In this document: piece by piece, positions 13,837 through 21,242 of the stretch
Numbering within the stretch: the stretch's first letter is position 1
Layout of the letters: every line of letters begins with the position of its first letter
The notes under the pieces: generated by a model
The model's input: the letters and a program-made list of their open reading frames with translations, nothing else
What the model was told of the DNA's origin: nothing
The model's database searches: none
Assembly (NCBI GenBank): GCA_035260725.1
Contig: DATFUR010000031.1
Location: 1 to 30,731, forward strand
Direction of reading: 5' to 3'
Source of the DNA: DASRFS01 sp035260725
GTDB taxonomy: Bacteria > Patescibacteriota > Microgenomatia > Levybacterales > UBA12049
DNA: 30,731 nucleotides
Program-made: the position numbers and the translations under genes

Positions 13837-13864
13837 GATTGAGAGTTTATCATCCGCAATTATA
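13813..13864. promoter_or_regulatory. Back-to-back rsmI/dedA start with shared CATG
   Basis: The bases CATG at 13834-13837 provide the minus-strand ATG of rsmI (13836-13834) and the plus-strand ATG of dedA (13835-13837). Plus-strand -10 candidates are TGC-TACAAT (hexamer 13816-13821) and TATAAA (13823-13828), inside rsmI. The minus-strand candidate TATAAT is at 13864-13859, inside dedA. Each promoter therefore lies in the other gene's coding sequence. Confidence 0.55.
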
Positions 13865-14464
13865 CACTTTATAACCTCAAACGGCTATTTGGCCGTTTTC
13901 GTCCTAATGACTCTGGAATCCTTACTCCTGCCAATTCCTTCGGAGATTACCATGCCGTTTGCAGGATTTCTGGTATCTCAGGGAATCTTAAACTTCTGGA
14001 TTGTTGTTTTATTGGGCGCTTTAGCTAATCTGGTGGGATCACTTATCGCATACGGAGTCGGATATTATTTGGAAGAACACGTAATCCTAAGCTTTATAAG
14101 AAAATTTGGTAAATTTGTTCTTGTAACCGAACAAGATTATGTAAAAGCTGTCTCTTGGCTCAAAAAATACGGAAACCCTATCGCGTTTCTTTCGAGACTT
14201 CTGCCCGGCGTTAGAACATTTATATCTCTCCCAGCAGGCTTGGCGGAAATGAATCTATTAAAATTTTCGATCTACACTTTTGCAGGAAGTTTCCTCTGGA
14301 GCTTATTTCTCACCTATGTCGGCTTTACCCTCGGCAAAAACTGGCACTCGCTCCAACCCTACTATAGAAAATTTGAATTCGCAATCGCAGGAGTAATTTT
14401 AATCGGAGTTGTATACTACCTCAACCACAAACTGAAAATAATTAAACTCAAGAAAACTTCCTGA
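13835..14464 (+). CDS. DedA family membrane protein
   Basis: A 209-residue DedA/SNARE-associated family membrane protein, a group implicated in lipid (undecaprenyl-phosphate or phospholipid) flipping and membrane homeostasis. Family features are the N-terminal E29 with PIPSE (33-37), a re-entrant loop PFAGFLVSQG (41-50), and FLSRLLPGVRTFISLPAG (118-135) with R121, P124, G125 and R127. About four membrane segments follow the usual pattern. Substrate cannot be read from the sequence. The start codon overlaps that of rsmI on the other strand, and the last 17 bases overlap lexA, so both ends of the gene are embedded in neighbours. Confidence 0.92.
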   Translation: MIESLSSAIIHFITSNGYLAVFVLMTLESLLLPIPSEITMPFAGFLVSQGILNFWIVVLLGALANLVGSLIAYGVGYYLEEHVILSFIRKFGKFVLVTEQDYVKAVSWLKKYGNPIAFLSRLLPGVRTFISLPAGLAEMNLLKFSIYTFAGSFLWSLFLTYVGFTLGKNWHSLQPYYRKFEFAIAGVILIGVVYYLNHKLKIIKLKKTS

Positions 14465-15077
14465 CGAGGCCCACGACTTTGCCCTGGACTAGAAGCGATT
14501 TTGGATAAATGGGCTGCATCTCCGAATTTGCAGGCCTTAAAACTACTGTTCCGTTCTCTAAGAAGAATTTTTTGAGGGTTGCCAAGTTATCGTCTACAAT
14601 TGCTACCACAATGTCTCCGTTTACAGCTTCATTTACTTTCTCGATTACCACGAAATCGCCGTCCAAAATACCGTCTTCTATCATAGACTGGCCCTTTACC
14701 TGAAGCACATAAGCTGTCTTTTCGCCCGATAAAAGTGAAGCCGATACGTGAAAGGTTGCGTTAGGGTCTGTATGAGGCTCCAGGGGCCTTCCAGCCGCAA
14801 TATATCCCATAAATGGCAGTTCTATAGCAGGCTTGCTCCCAAGCATGGAAAAAGTCACTTTTTCGTCGATTATCTTAAGAACTCTTGTATTTCCGTCGAC
14901 TTTTTGAATATAGCCTTTCTCAACTAAAGATTTTATGAGTGTGTGGACTGTGGAATTGCTTCTATGACTTGTAGCCTTAGCTATTTCAGCCAATGTTGGA
15001 GAATAACCATATTGTCTTTGGAATTGAGCCAAGTATTCTAAGACCTCTCTTTCCTTCTTGTATAGAACTCCAGCCAT
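14448..15077 (-). CDS. lexA: LexA-type SOS repressor
   Basis: A 209-residue LexA. The N-terminal winged helix (about 1-66) reads QFQRQYGYSPTLAEIAKA...SNSTVHTLIKSLVEKGYI. The C-terminal S24 peptidase domain has the self-cleavage site A95-G96 (YIAAGRP), the nucleophile S131 in GQSMIEDGI and the general base lysine K169 in ATLKKF. It should repress DNA-repair genes until RecA triggers self-cleavage. The frame is open to 15113, but the promoter (TTGACA/TATATT) lies inside that extension and MAGVLYKKEREVLEYL is the expected N-terminus, so the ATG at 15077 is chosen. I could not identify an operator shared with uvrB nearby. Confidence 0.93.
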   Translation of the reverse strand: MAGVLYKKEREVLEYLAQFQRQYGYSPTLAEIAKATSHRSNSTVHTLIKSLVEKGYIQKVDGNTRVLKIIDEKVTFSMLGSKPAIELPFMGYIAAGRPLEPHTDPNATFHVSASLLSGEKTAYVLQVKGQSMIEDGILDGDFVVIEKVNEAVNGDIVVAIVDDNLATLKKFFLENGTVVLRPANSEMQPIYPKSLLVQGKVVGLVRKFS

Positions 15078-15083
15078 AAGAAA

Positions 15084-15113
15084 AATATACGAAAAATAGT
15101 AGAACTTTGTCAA
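15084..15113 (-). promoter_or_regulatory. Promoter of lexA
   Basis: On the minus strand TTGACA (15113-15108) and TATATT (15089-15084) are 18 bases apart, with the -10 ending six bases before the lexA ATG. It has the best -35 in the window and indicates a leaderless transcript. No clear palindromic SOS box overlaps it. Confidence 0.65.
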
Positions 15114-15144
15114 TATGAAGAATTAATACTTAATATATCAGTTG

Positions 15145-15153
15145 TGATAAAAT
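15145..15153 (+). promoter_or_regulatory. Extended -10 promoter of the EamA gene
   Basis: TGA-TAAAAT (hexamer 15148-15153) ends six bases before the GTG start at 15160. An inverted repeat TATCA-GTTG-TGATA (15136-15149) overlaps the promoter and could be a protein-binding site. Confidence 0.5.
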
Positions 15154-15159
15154 TATCCT

Positions 15160-16056
15160 GTGAACTGGTTTTATTTGGCTCTCCTGGCTCCAGCAATATT
15201 TACTATTGTCAATTATATAGACAAATACGTTATTGTAAGTAAAGTTAGAGATTATCGCGGAATGCCCGTTTATGGCGCGATCACGGCAATAGTTTTCGGA
15301 ACAATTTTTTGGCTTTTCTCCGGAACACCGATTCTAAGCTTAAGAGATGCTCTACTTGTTATATCTGCAGGGTTTATTTCTTTGATTGCATATTATCTTT
15401 ACTTCAACGCGTTGTCTAAAAATGAAACAAGTTTTGTAATTATTCTTTTTCAGGTTCAACCGGTCTTTGTTTTAATCCTATCCTTCCTGTTTTTAAAGGA
15501 AACTATTACAGCTCAGCAATTTATCGGTTTTAGTTTGATAATTTCATCTGCAATAGGATTATCACTGAAAAAAGATTTGGAAAAAATAAGGTTATCGTCT
15601 TCTCTCTACACAATACTCGCTGTTGATTTCTTATTGGCGATATCTAACATTTTAATTAAATTTACTATCGATGCAAATTCTTTTTCTAAAATATTAAGTT
15701 ATGAAAGTTGGGGATTAGCTTTGGGTGGGTTGGTTCTGTATTTATTTTTTGAGCACGTGAGAAAAGCGTTTAGAGAAAGTTTTAGATCTGTCGGGAAAAA
15801 AGTATTGGGAATAATGTTTCTGAATGAAGGAATATTTATTATTGGCAAAGCCGTTAATTTTTTAGCTATCTCACTGGGTTCAGTAGCATTGGTAAGTGTT
15901 TTAGGTAGCACAATGACATTTTACGGAATACTATATGGAATAATCCTTACCATGCTTGCCCCTAAGATTTTTAAGGAAAATCTTACGAAAGAAGCTATAT
16001 CTAAGAAAATTTTATTTTCACTCATTCTTCTTCTTGGTATTTATTTGCTCTCCTGA
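15160..16056 (+). CDS. EamA/DMT family transporter-like membrane protein
   Basis: A 298-residue polytopic membrane protein with about ten hydrophobic segments arranged as two halves, the layout of the drug/metabolite transporter (EamA) superfamily. The first half contains YLYFNALSKNETSFVIILFQVQPVFVLILSF..KETI, a typical EamA-repeat ending. It probably moves a small metabolite or amino acid across the cytoplasmic membrane; the substrate cannot be inferred. GTG is taken as start because it is the first start codon after the promoter and gives a hydrophobic N-terminal helix. It is divergent from lexA and followed by uvrB after 42 bases. Confidence 0.85.
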   Translation: MNWFYLALLAPAIFTIVNYIDKYVIVSKVRDYRGMPVYGAITAIVFGTIFWLFSGTPILSLRDALLVISAGFISLIAYYLYFNALSKNETSFVIILFQVQPVFVLILSFLFLKETITAQQFIGFSLIISSAIGLSLKKDLEKIRLSSSLYTILAVDFLLAISNILIKFTIDANSFSKILSYESWGLALGGLVLYLFFEHVRKAFRESFRSVGKKVLGIMFLNEGIFIIGKAVNFLAISLGSVALVSVLGSTMTFYGILYGIILTMLAPKIFKENLTKEAISKKILFSLILLLGIYLLS

Positions 16057-16089
16057 TTGGTTATCAGACGTTAACCAATGTGGTAGAAT
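16057..16089 (+). promoter_or_regulatory. uvrB promoter with overlapping inverted repeat
   Basis: TGG-TAGAAT (hexamer 16084-16089) precedes the uvrB ATG (16099) by nine bases; TTATCA (16061-16066) is a -35 candidate 17 bases upstream. A perfect seven-base inverted repeat, TTGGTTA (16057-16063) and TAACCAA (16072-16078), covers the -35 region. It could be an operator, or a transcription stop for the upstream transporter, though no T-run follows. Confidence 0.5.
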
Positions 16090-16098
16090 AAGGTTTCG

Positions 16099-18090
16099 AT
16101 GAAGTTTAAATTAAAATCAGATTTCAAGCCTACCGGCGACCAGCCGCAAGCAATTGAAAAGCTTACAAAAACAATCCAAAAAGACGCAAAACACCAGGTT
16201 TTGGTCGGAGTTACGGGATCTGGCAAGACTTTTACCATGGCTAATGTGATCCAAAATATCCAAAAACCGACTCTTGTTATTTCTCACAACAAAACTCTGG
16301 CTGCACAGCTTTACCAGGAATTCAGGGATTTTTTTCCGGAAAATGCGGTATCCTACTTTGTTTCCTACTACGATTTTTACCAGCCCGAGGCATATGTTCC
16401 TCAAACAGACACGTACATCAACAAAGAATCGGAGATAAACGAGGAGATTGATAAGTTAAGATTAGCCGCAACGACCAATCTTCTAACCCGAAAAGACGTA
16501 ATTGTTGTGGCATCTGTCTCCTGTATTTACAACATAGGTTCCCCTATTGAGTACGGAAAATTTATCATGGAACTCCGACCCGGAGTAAAGGTAAGCCAGC
16601 AGGAAATTATGATGCGGCTTACCGACTTGCAATACGACCGAAATGATTATGCATTTGAGCGGGGAAGTTTTAGAGTAAGAGGAGAAAATGTGGATGTATT
16701 CCCGGCCTACGCCGATTCGGGACTTAGAATCGAGACAATAGAAGGCAAAATAAAAGACATTACGGAATTTGACCCTCTTACAGGAAACCTCTTGGAAAAA
16801 AACGTTTCCACCGTAATTTACCCTGCCAAACATTACATGACAAGTCCTGTTACTTACACACCTATATTTGCGGAAATTAGAAGCGATCTTAAAAAAAGAG
16901 TCGAAGAACTAAAGAAAATGGGCAAAGAACTCGAAGCCCACAGGCTTATCCAACGAACCAATTACGATTTGCAAATGATTAGGGAATTAGGCTATGTAAA
17001 TGGAATCGAAAATTATTCTCGGTATTTCGATGGCCGCAAACCCGGTGAACCGCCCTATAGTCTTCTGAATTATTTTAAACAGTGCGACAGCGATTTTTTA
17101 ACAATTGTCGATGAGTCTCATATTACTCTTCCCCAAATCCGGGGAATGTACGCGGGAGACCGTTCGAGAAAACAAATGCTTATCGACTATGGTTTTAGGC
17201 TACCTTCTGCTTTGGACAACAGACCTCTAAAATACGATGAATTTGCCAGACGCGTAAACCAAATAACTTATGTTTCTGCAACCCCAAATGAATACGAATT
17301 AAGTCTTGCCACCGAATACGATGCTATTGCAGAGCAACTAATAAGGCCTACGGGACTTGTGGATCCTAAAGTAAGCGTTAGACCGACAAAAGGACAAATC
17401 GAGGATTTGATTTCGGAAATACAAAAAAGAGTCGAGAAAAAACAGAGAGTTTTAGTCACTACTCTTACAAAAAGAATGGCAGAAGATTTATCTACATATT
17501 TACTCGAAAGAGACATAAAAGTTTCTTATTTGCACTCCGATATTGTTACTTTAGAAAGACAAGATCTTTTGGATAAGTTAAGGTCGGGCGAATACGATGT
17601 TTTGGTTGGAATTAATCTTCTAAGAGAGGGACTTGACCTTCCAGAGGTTTCTCTTGTTGCGATTTTGGACGCGGATAAAGAGGGTTTTTTAAGGAGTAAA
17701 ACTTCACTAATTCAAACAATGGGTAGAGCGGCCCGTCATGTAGACGCCCAGGTTATTATGTATGCCGACAATATAACCGGTTCCATGGATGAGGCCATAA
17801 AAGAAGTCGAAAGAAGAAGAAATATACAACTCAATTACAATAAAAAACATAACATAACTCCAAAAAGTATCGAGAAAAAAATTCGGGCAAGGCTTGTCGA
17901 GGAAGAAGAGCTAAAGGAACAAAAACTAGATCTTTTAATGAAACTCCAAAAAGAAGTTATTCTGCCCGACGAAAAAGAGGATTTAATAAAAAGACTGTCT
18001 CGGGAGATGAGAAATGCAGCAAAAGATCTGGATTTTGAAACAGCAGCGACAATCCGCGACCAAATTAAAATGCTTAAAAACCGCGTTTAG
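16099..18090 (+). CDS. uvrB: Excinuclease ABC subunit B
   Basis: A 663-residue UvrB, the damage-verifying helicase-like subunit of nucleotide excision repair. Seen in order: Walker A GVTGSGKT (about 38-45), the damage-probing beta-hairpin region YYDFYQPEAYVP (about 93-104), DESH in the Walker B position (about 338), YVSATP, the motif V/VI region REGLDLPEVSLVAILDAD and QTMGRAARH, and a C-terminal UVR domain (about 625-660) for contact with UvrC or UvrA. Length is normal. It has its own promoter with an inverted repeat that might be regulatory. The last 17 bases overlap a convergent small gene. uvrA and uvrC are not in this window. Confidence 0.97.
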   Translation: MKFKLKSDFKPTGDQPQAIEKLTKTIQKDAKHQVLVGVTGSGKTFTMANVIQNIQKPTLVISHNKTLAAQLYQEFRDFFPENAVSYFVSYYDFYQPEAYVPQTDTYINKESEINEEIDKLRLAATTNLLTRKDVIVVASVSCIYNIGSPIEYGKFIMELRPGVKVSQQEIMMRLTDLQYDRNDYAFERGSFRVRGENVDVFPAYADSGLRIETIEGKIKDITEFDPLTGNLLEKNVSTVIYPAKHYMTSPVTYTPIFAEIRSDLKKRVEELKKMGKELEAHRLIQRTNYDLQMIRELGYVNGIENYSRYFDGRKPGEPPYSLLNYFKQCDSDFLTIVDESHITLPQIRGMYAGDRSRKQMLIDYGFRLPSALDNRPLKYDEFARRVNQITYVSATPNEYELSLATEYDAIAEQLIRPTGLVDPKVSVRPTKGQIEDLISEIQKRVEKKQRVLVTTLTKRMAEDLSTYLLERDIKVSYLHSDIVTLERQDLLDKLRSGEYDVLVGINLLREGLDLPEVSLVAILDADKEGFLRSKTSLIQTMGRAARHVDAQVIMYADNITGSMDEAIKEVERRRNIQLNYNKKHNITPKSIEKKIRARLVEEEELKEQKLDLLMKLQKEVILPDEKEDLIKRLSREMRNAAKDLDFETAATIRDQIKMLKNRV

Positions 18091-18379
18091 TTCTTTTAAG
18101 AGCGAAATAAGATGAATTACCTGCTTTTACAGCTTTGGCTTCGAAAACTTCCTCATTCAATGCATGATTAAACCTCGAAAATGGAACTTTAAGAGTTCTT
18201 GATCTAACTATTGCCATATCTGTTTGCGAATCTATCGGACCCGAAACGCGTACCGTAGCCATATCTGTTTGCGAATCTACAGCAAACTGTTCATCGCCTA
18301 AAATATCTGAGACGGTTGCTGTCCCATCTTTTAAGATATCTACTCTTACACAAGTAATTCTATTTTCGATTCCAGCCAT
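18074..18379 (-). CDS. Small hypothetical protein with internal duplication
   Basis: I do not recognise this 101-residue protein. It has no membrane segment or signal peptide. Its middle holds two copies of DSQTDMA(T/I)VR, 15 residues apart, from a 22-base perfect repeat at 18213-18234 and 18258-18279. The frame is open upstream to 18514, but that extension overlaps yraN and has no coding character. A minus-strand TATAAT (18392-18387) lies seven bases before the ATG at 18379 (MAGIENRITCVRVDILKDG), so that start is chosen. The C-terminus (SSYFALKRTKRGF) is basic, and its coding end overlaps uvrB by 17 bases. Confidence 0.6.
   Translation of the reverse strand: MAGIENRITCVRVDILKDGTATVSDILGDEQFAVDSQTDMATVRVSGPIDSQTDMAIVRSRTLKVPFSRFNHALNEEVFEAKAVKAGNSSYFALKRTKRGF
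18213..18279 (-). repeat. 22-base direct repeat, 45-base period
   Basis: Two identical 22-base copies (18213-18234 and 18258-18279) lie 45 bases apart, so the duplication keeps frame and adds 15 residues to the small protein. Identity at DNA level suggests the duplication is recent or maintained by recombination or slippage. Confidence 0.8.
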
Positions 18380-18386
18380 GTTGATG

Positions 18387-18392
18387 ATTATA
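18387..18392 (-). promoter_or_regulatory. -10 box of the small duplicated-motif gene
   Basis: Minus-strand TATAAT lies seven bases before the ATG at 18379, giving a nearly leaderless transcript and supporting the short version of the protein. Confidence 0.5.
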
Positions 18393-18440
18393 CAACAAAA
18401 TTTAAAAATATCAACTATAGGACGGCGTGGTTGATTCTTA

Positions 18441-18800
18441 CTAAAAACCGCTGATGTTTTGAATGTGCTCGATTTTTGGCTGTATTGAGCTAAAGTCAAC
18501 ACTGACCGCATCAATTCTTAATAGTTCGGGAAGATTTTTGTGGGTTATTTTGTAATGTTCTGCCGCTTTGGTCAAAGATCTAAGTTTAAAATAATTAATT
18601 GACTCAAGAGGTGTTCCAAATTTATCTGACGTTCTGGTTTTTACTTCCACAATAACGAGAATCTTATCTTTTATTGCTACTATATCTATTTCTGTATTTC
18701 TCGCCCTAAAGTTTCTGTCGATTATTTTGTAACCTAAATTTTTGAGGTAATTTGTAGCTATTTCTTCTCCCTCTCGGGCTAAGGGATTAGAAATTTTCAT
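18441..18800 (-). CDS. YraN/UPF0102 family endonuclease-like protein
   Basis: A 119-residue protein of the YraN (UPF0102) family with a restriction-endonuclease-like fold. Typical signatures are REGEEIATNYLKNLGYKIIDRNFR (residues about 9-32), EIDIVAI with the metal-site aspartate, and ILVIVEVKTRTSDKFG with the ExK pair. The family's cellular role is still unclear. The gene starts three bases after the rplS stop, a common neighbourhood for yraN in bacteria, so the two should be co-transcribed. The extended frame of the next small gene overlaps it, but the chosen start of that gene does not. Confidence 0.92.
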   Translation of the reverse strand: MKISNPLAREGEEIATNYLKNLGYKIIDRNFRARNTEIDIVAIKDKILVIVEVKTRTSDKFGTPLESINYFKLRSLTKAAEHYKITHKNLPELLRIDAVSVDFSSIQPKIEHIQNISGF

Positions 18801-18803
18801 TTG

Positions 18804-19085
18804 TTAAATCTGTTTTCTTAAGAAGTAAAGTTTTGAGTGTGTTACCTTCTGTTTTATTTTTCCTTTTGATTCCACTTTTTCTATAACAGGTGAGTCAATA
18901 GGGAAAATTCTCTCAATTGCCACATCTCCAACAACTTTTCGGACGGTAAACATCTTGTTTCCGCTTCTCCCTTTTATTTTTAAAACAACACCTTCGAATA
19001 CCTGAATTCTTGTCTTCTCTCCCTCAAGAATTTTTTGGTGTACTCTAACAATATCTCCGGGGCGAAAATCAATTTGCGAAATCAT
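18804..19085 (-). CDS. rplS: 50S ribosomal protein L19
   Basis: A 93-residue L19, a protein at the 30S-50S interface. RPGDIVRVHQKILEGEKTRIQVFEGVVLKIKG, FTVRKVVGDVAIERIFPIDSPVIEKVE and the ending KVTHSKLYFLRKQI are family signatures. It is shorter than the roughly 115 residues of most bacterial L19, mainly by losing parts of both termini, in line with a reduced genome. The ATG follows a minus-strand TATAAT by eight bases, with no Shine-Dalgarno. It leads an operon with yraN. Confidence 0.96.
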   Translation of the reverse strand: MISQIDFRPGDIVRVHQKILEGEKTRIQVFEGVVLKIKGRSGNKMFTVRKVVGDVAIERIFPIDSPVIEKVESKGKIKQKVTHSKLYFLRKQI

Positions 19086-19093
19086 ATTTTGAG

Positions 19094-19099
19094 ATTATA
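19094..19099 (-). promoter_or_regulatory. -10 box of rplS-yraN
   Basis: Minus-strand TATAAT preceded by GG lies eight bases before the L19 ATG at 19085, so the ribosomal protein mRNA is probably leaderless or nearly so. Confidence 0.5.
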
Positions 19100-19127
19100 C
19101 CTTAATTACTTTAATTCCTCAAGAAGC

Positions 19128-19388
19128 TCAAGATTGATGGCTAGGCAGAAAAAAAGGCGGAGTAGCTGTGCTTGCATCCAAATGAACCTTACGGGACTTG
19201 TCATCCCATCTATGCGCAGCATTATCAGCAGCTACCACATGAGCTTCTCTCCAATTAGATATTTGCTCTGCTTCTTCTTTGCCAAATTTTCTAGAGAGAG
19301 CCAAAGTTGCGTCAGGCTTACCCAAGGCAATAGCAGTCTGAATTGCAGTTTCTTTTAAAGCGCCTATTATTCCGCCTCTTCTTTCCAT
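19128..19388 (-). CDS. Hypothetical protein, 86 residues
   Basis: Not recognised. The sequence is hydrophilic with an alanine-rich, probably helical first half (GALKETAIQTAIALGKPDATLALSRKFGKEEAE broken by glycines) and a proline-rich tail (ATPPFFLPSHQS). No signal peptide, membrane helix or metal motif. It fits neatly between pyrG (stop at 19407) and rplS on the same strand, no other good frame covers the region, and TATAAA (minus strand 19406-19401) lies 12 bases before the ATG; these support a real gene. It may be lineage-restricted. Confidence 0.55.
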   Translation of the reverse strand: MERRGGIIGALKETAIQTAIALGKPDATLALSRKFGKEEAEQISNWREAHVVAADNAAHRWDDKSRKVHLDASTATPPFFLPSHQS

Positions 19389-19406
19389 AGATCTAAAAAC
19401 TTTATA

Positions 19407-21065
19407 TCACTGACTTCCCAACTTGTCAACAGCTTTGCAAGCTGCAATAAAAGCGGAAAATATGGGATGAGGAGATAATGGACGGCTTTTATATTCGGGG
19501 TGTCCTTGAGTTCCCAAATAAAAGGGGTGAACCGACTTTGGAAGTTCAATTATTTCGGCCAGCCCTTCATCAACCGATCTGGCAGAGATTATCAAACCCT
19601 TACCTTCGAAATCCTTTGCATATTTATCGTTAAATTCGTATCTATGCCTATGTCTTTCACTTGTCATTTCGGTTTTATAAATATCAAACGCAATTGTTCC
19701 TTTTTTTACCTTTGCCCTCCAGCTTCCAAGCCTCATTGTTCCTCCATAAGCTCTTTTATCCATAAATTTTTTCTGTGACGGCATAAGGTGGATTACGGGG
19801 TGTTTTGTTTTCGGAGAATTTTCAATAGTATCTGCTTTCTCGTAACCTAAAATGTCTCTGGCATATGCGACAGCAGCAAGCTGCATTCCATAACAAAGCC
19901 CCAGATAAGGAATTTTCTTTTCTCGGGCATATGAGGCAGCAGAAATCATTCCCTCTGCCCCTCTTTGCCCCCACCCAATGGGAACTATTATCCCATCCGG
20001 ATTTCCAATAATCGAAACGCCATCTCTTTCTACCTTTTCCGCATCCACCCATCGCGTCTTCACACGGACTTCTTTCTGCCAGGCGGCGTGATTTATTGCG
20101 TCAAAAAGCGCAGCGTAGGAGTCTCCCAACTCATAGTCTCCTGTTCCAAAATATTTTCCAACAATTGCAATTTCGATAGTTTCTTTTCCGTCTCTTATTT
20201 TTTCCAAAAGCTTATTCCATTCGGCCAGTTTAGGAGTTTTAACGGGAAGTTTTAATTTTCTAAGAATTCTTTCGTTAAGTTTTTGTTTCTCCAGGACAAT
20301 TGGAATTTCGTAAACAGAATCCACGTCGGGGCTTGAAATGATATCTTCTTTTTGCATGTTACAAAAAAGTGCAAGTCTGTCGCGACGTCTTTGGTCCAAG
20401 TATTTTTCGGAGCGAGTGATTAAAAAATCCGGCTGTATTCCTAAAGAATTTAGGGTTCTAACAGAAAGCTGTGTAGGTTTTGTTTTTGGTTCTCCCAAAT
20501 GTTCCGGTGTGGGAATATAACTAACGTGAACATGAACTACATCTCCGGGTTTTTTTAAAGTTAAAATTCTTGACGCTTCGTAATAAAAAACATTCTGATA
20601 CTCACCCGCTGTTCCACCCAATTCCACAATTACAATGTCTGCGTCTTTTTTCTTTGCAATATTATTGATTCTTTTTATTATTTCGTCCGTTATGTAAGGA
20701 ATTGCTTCCACATCTTCGCCGTTATATTCAAATCTTCTTTCCCGGTCTATAACTGTTTTATAAATTTGTCCAGCAGTTACAAAATTGTCCCGGCCCATAT
20801 CCTCGCTTAAAAACTTTTCGTAAGTTCCTATATCCATATCCGCTTCTGTCCCGTCCTCGCACAAGAATGGATCCCCGTGTTCAATTGGATTTATTGTTCC
20901 CGCGTCAATATTTAAATAATTTTCGAATTTTATTGGGGCGACTTTATATCCTGCGGATTTGAGAAGAAAAGCGATGGAAGCAGCTGTGGTTCCTTTTCCG
21001 ATTCCCGATATCACACCACCCGAAACAAAGATATATTTTGTGCTTTTATTATTAGTAGTGGGCAC
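19407..21065 (-). CDS. pyrG: CTP synthase
   Basis: A 552-residue CTP synthase, which makes CTP from UTP, ATP and glutamine-derived ammonia. The N-terminal synthetase domain starts KYIFVSGGVISGIGKGTTAAS (P-loop-like, 10-30) and contains DAGTINPIEHGD and DIGTYEKFL. The C-terminal class I glutaminase domain has the nucleophile C391 in GLCYGMQ and the H/E pair in TQGHPEY near the C-terminus. The start is GTG at 21065; no ATG gives a better N-terminus, and a minus-strand TATTAT (21076-21071) lies five bases upstream. tRNA-Gly is encoded 50 bases upstream on the same strand and may share a transcript. Confidence 0.97.
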   Translation of the reverse strand: MPTTNNKSTKYIFVSGGVISGIGKGTTAASIAFLLKSAGYKVAPIKFENYLNIDAGTINPIEHGDPFLCEDGTEADMDIGTYEKFLSEDMGRDNFVTAGQIYKTVIDRERRFEYNGEDVEAIPYITDEIIKRINNIAKKKDADIVIVELGGTAGEYQNVFYYEASRILTLKKPGDVVHVHVSYIPTPEHLGEPKTKPTQLSVRTLNSLGIQPDFLITRSEKYLDQRRRDRLALFCNMQKEDIISSPDVDSVYEIPIVLEKQKLNERILRKLKLPVKTPKLAEWNKLLEKIRDGKETIEIAIVGKYFGTGDYELGDSYAALFDAINHAAWQKEVRVKTRWVDAEKVERDGVSIIGNPDGIIVPIGWGQRGAEGMISAASYAREKKIPYLGLCYGMQLAAVAYARDILGYEKADTIENSPKTKHPVIHLMPSQKKFMDKRAYGGTMRLGSWRAKVKKGTIAFDIYKTEMTSERHRHRYEFNDKYAKDFEGKGLIISARSVDEGLAEIIELPKSVHPFYLGTQGHPEYKSRPLSPHPIFSAFIAACKAVDKLGSQ

Positions 21066-21115
21066 GATTAATAATAACAGTTACAAAAGAGGCCGTCAAT
21101 ACGAGAAAATCAGTG

Positions 21116-21186
21116 AGCGGGATACGAGAATCGAACTCGCATATCTACCTTGGGAAGGTAGCATACTACCACTGTATTAATCCCGC
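21116..21186 (-). tRNA. tRNA-Gly (anticodon CCC)
   Basis: On the minus strand the acceptor GCGGGAT (from 21186) pairs with ATCCCGC (ending 21117), with U73 at 21116 as in other bacterial tRNA-Gly. The anticodon stem CTACC/GGTAG encloses TTCCCAA with anticodon CCC. The T arm GCGAG-TTCGATT-CTCGT pairs with one wobble. The 3' CCA is not encoded. The CCC isoacceptor reads GGG and is dispensable in some bacteria, so other glycine tRNAs are expected elsewhere. Confidence 0.9.
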
Positions 21187-21195
21187 GTTTATCCG

Positions 21196-21236
21196 ATTTT
21201 ACCACCCTTGAGTTAGAATTTAAACTGTGCTATAAG
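21196..21236. promoter_or_regulatory. Interleaved divergent promoters: tRNA-Gly and hypothetical gene
   Basis: Plus strand: TTGAGT (21208-21213), 17 bases, TGC-TATAAG (hexamer 21231-21236), then six bases to the ATG at 21243. Minus strand: TGG-TAAAAT (hexamer 21201-21196), nine bases before the tRNA. The two promoters overlap, so they probably compete for polymerase. Confidence 0.55.
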
Positions 21237-21242
21237 ATTTCC

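Noticed and set aside
15078..15113. N-terminal extension of LexA
   Set aside because: The TTGACA/TATATT promoter falls inside this stretch, and the residues are not part of the LexA winged helix.
15078..15159. SOS box between lexA and the EamA gene
   Set aside because: No copy of a known LexA operator (GAACN4GTTC or CTGTN8ACAG types) is visible; the TATCA/TGATA repeat is too short to claim.
18380..18514. N-terminal extension of the 101-residue protein
   Set aside because: It overlaps the end of yraN, has no coding character, and a TATAAT box precedes the ATG at 18379.
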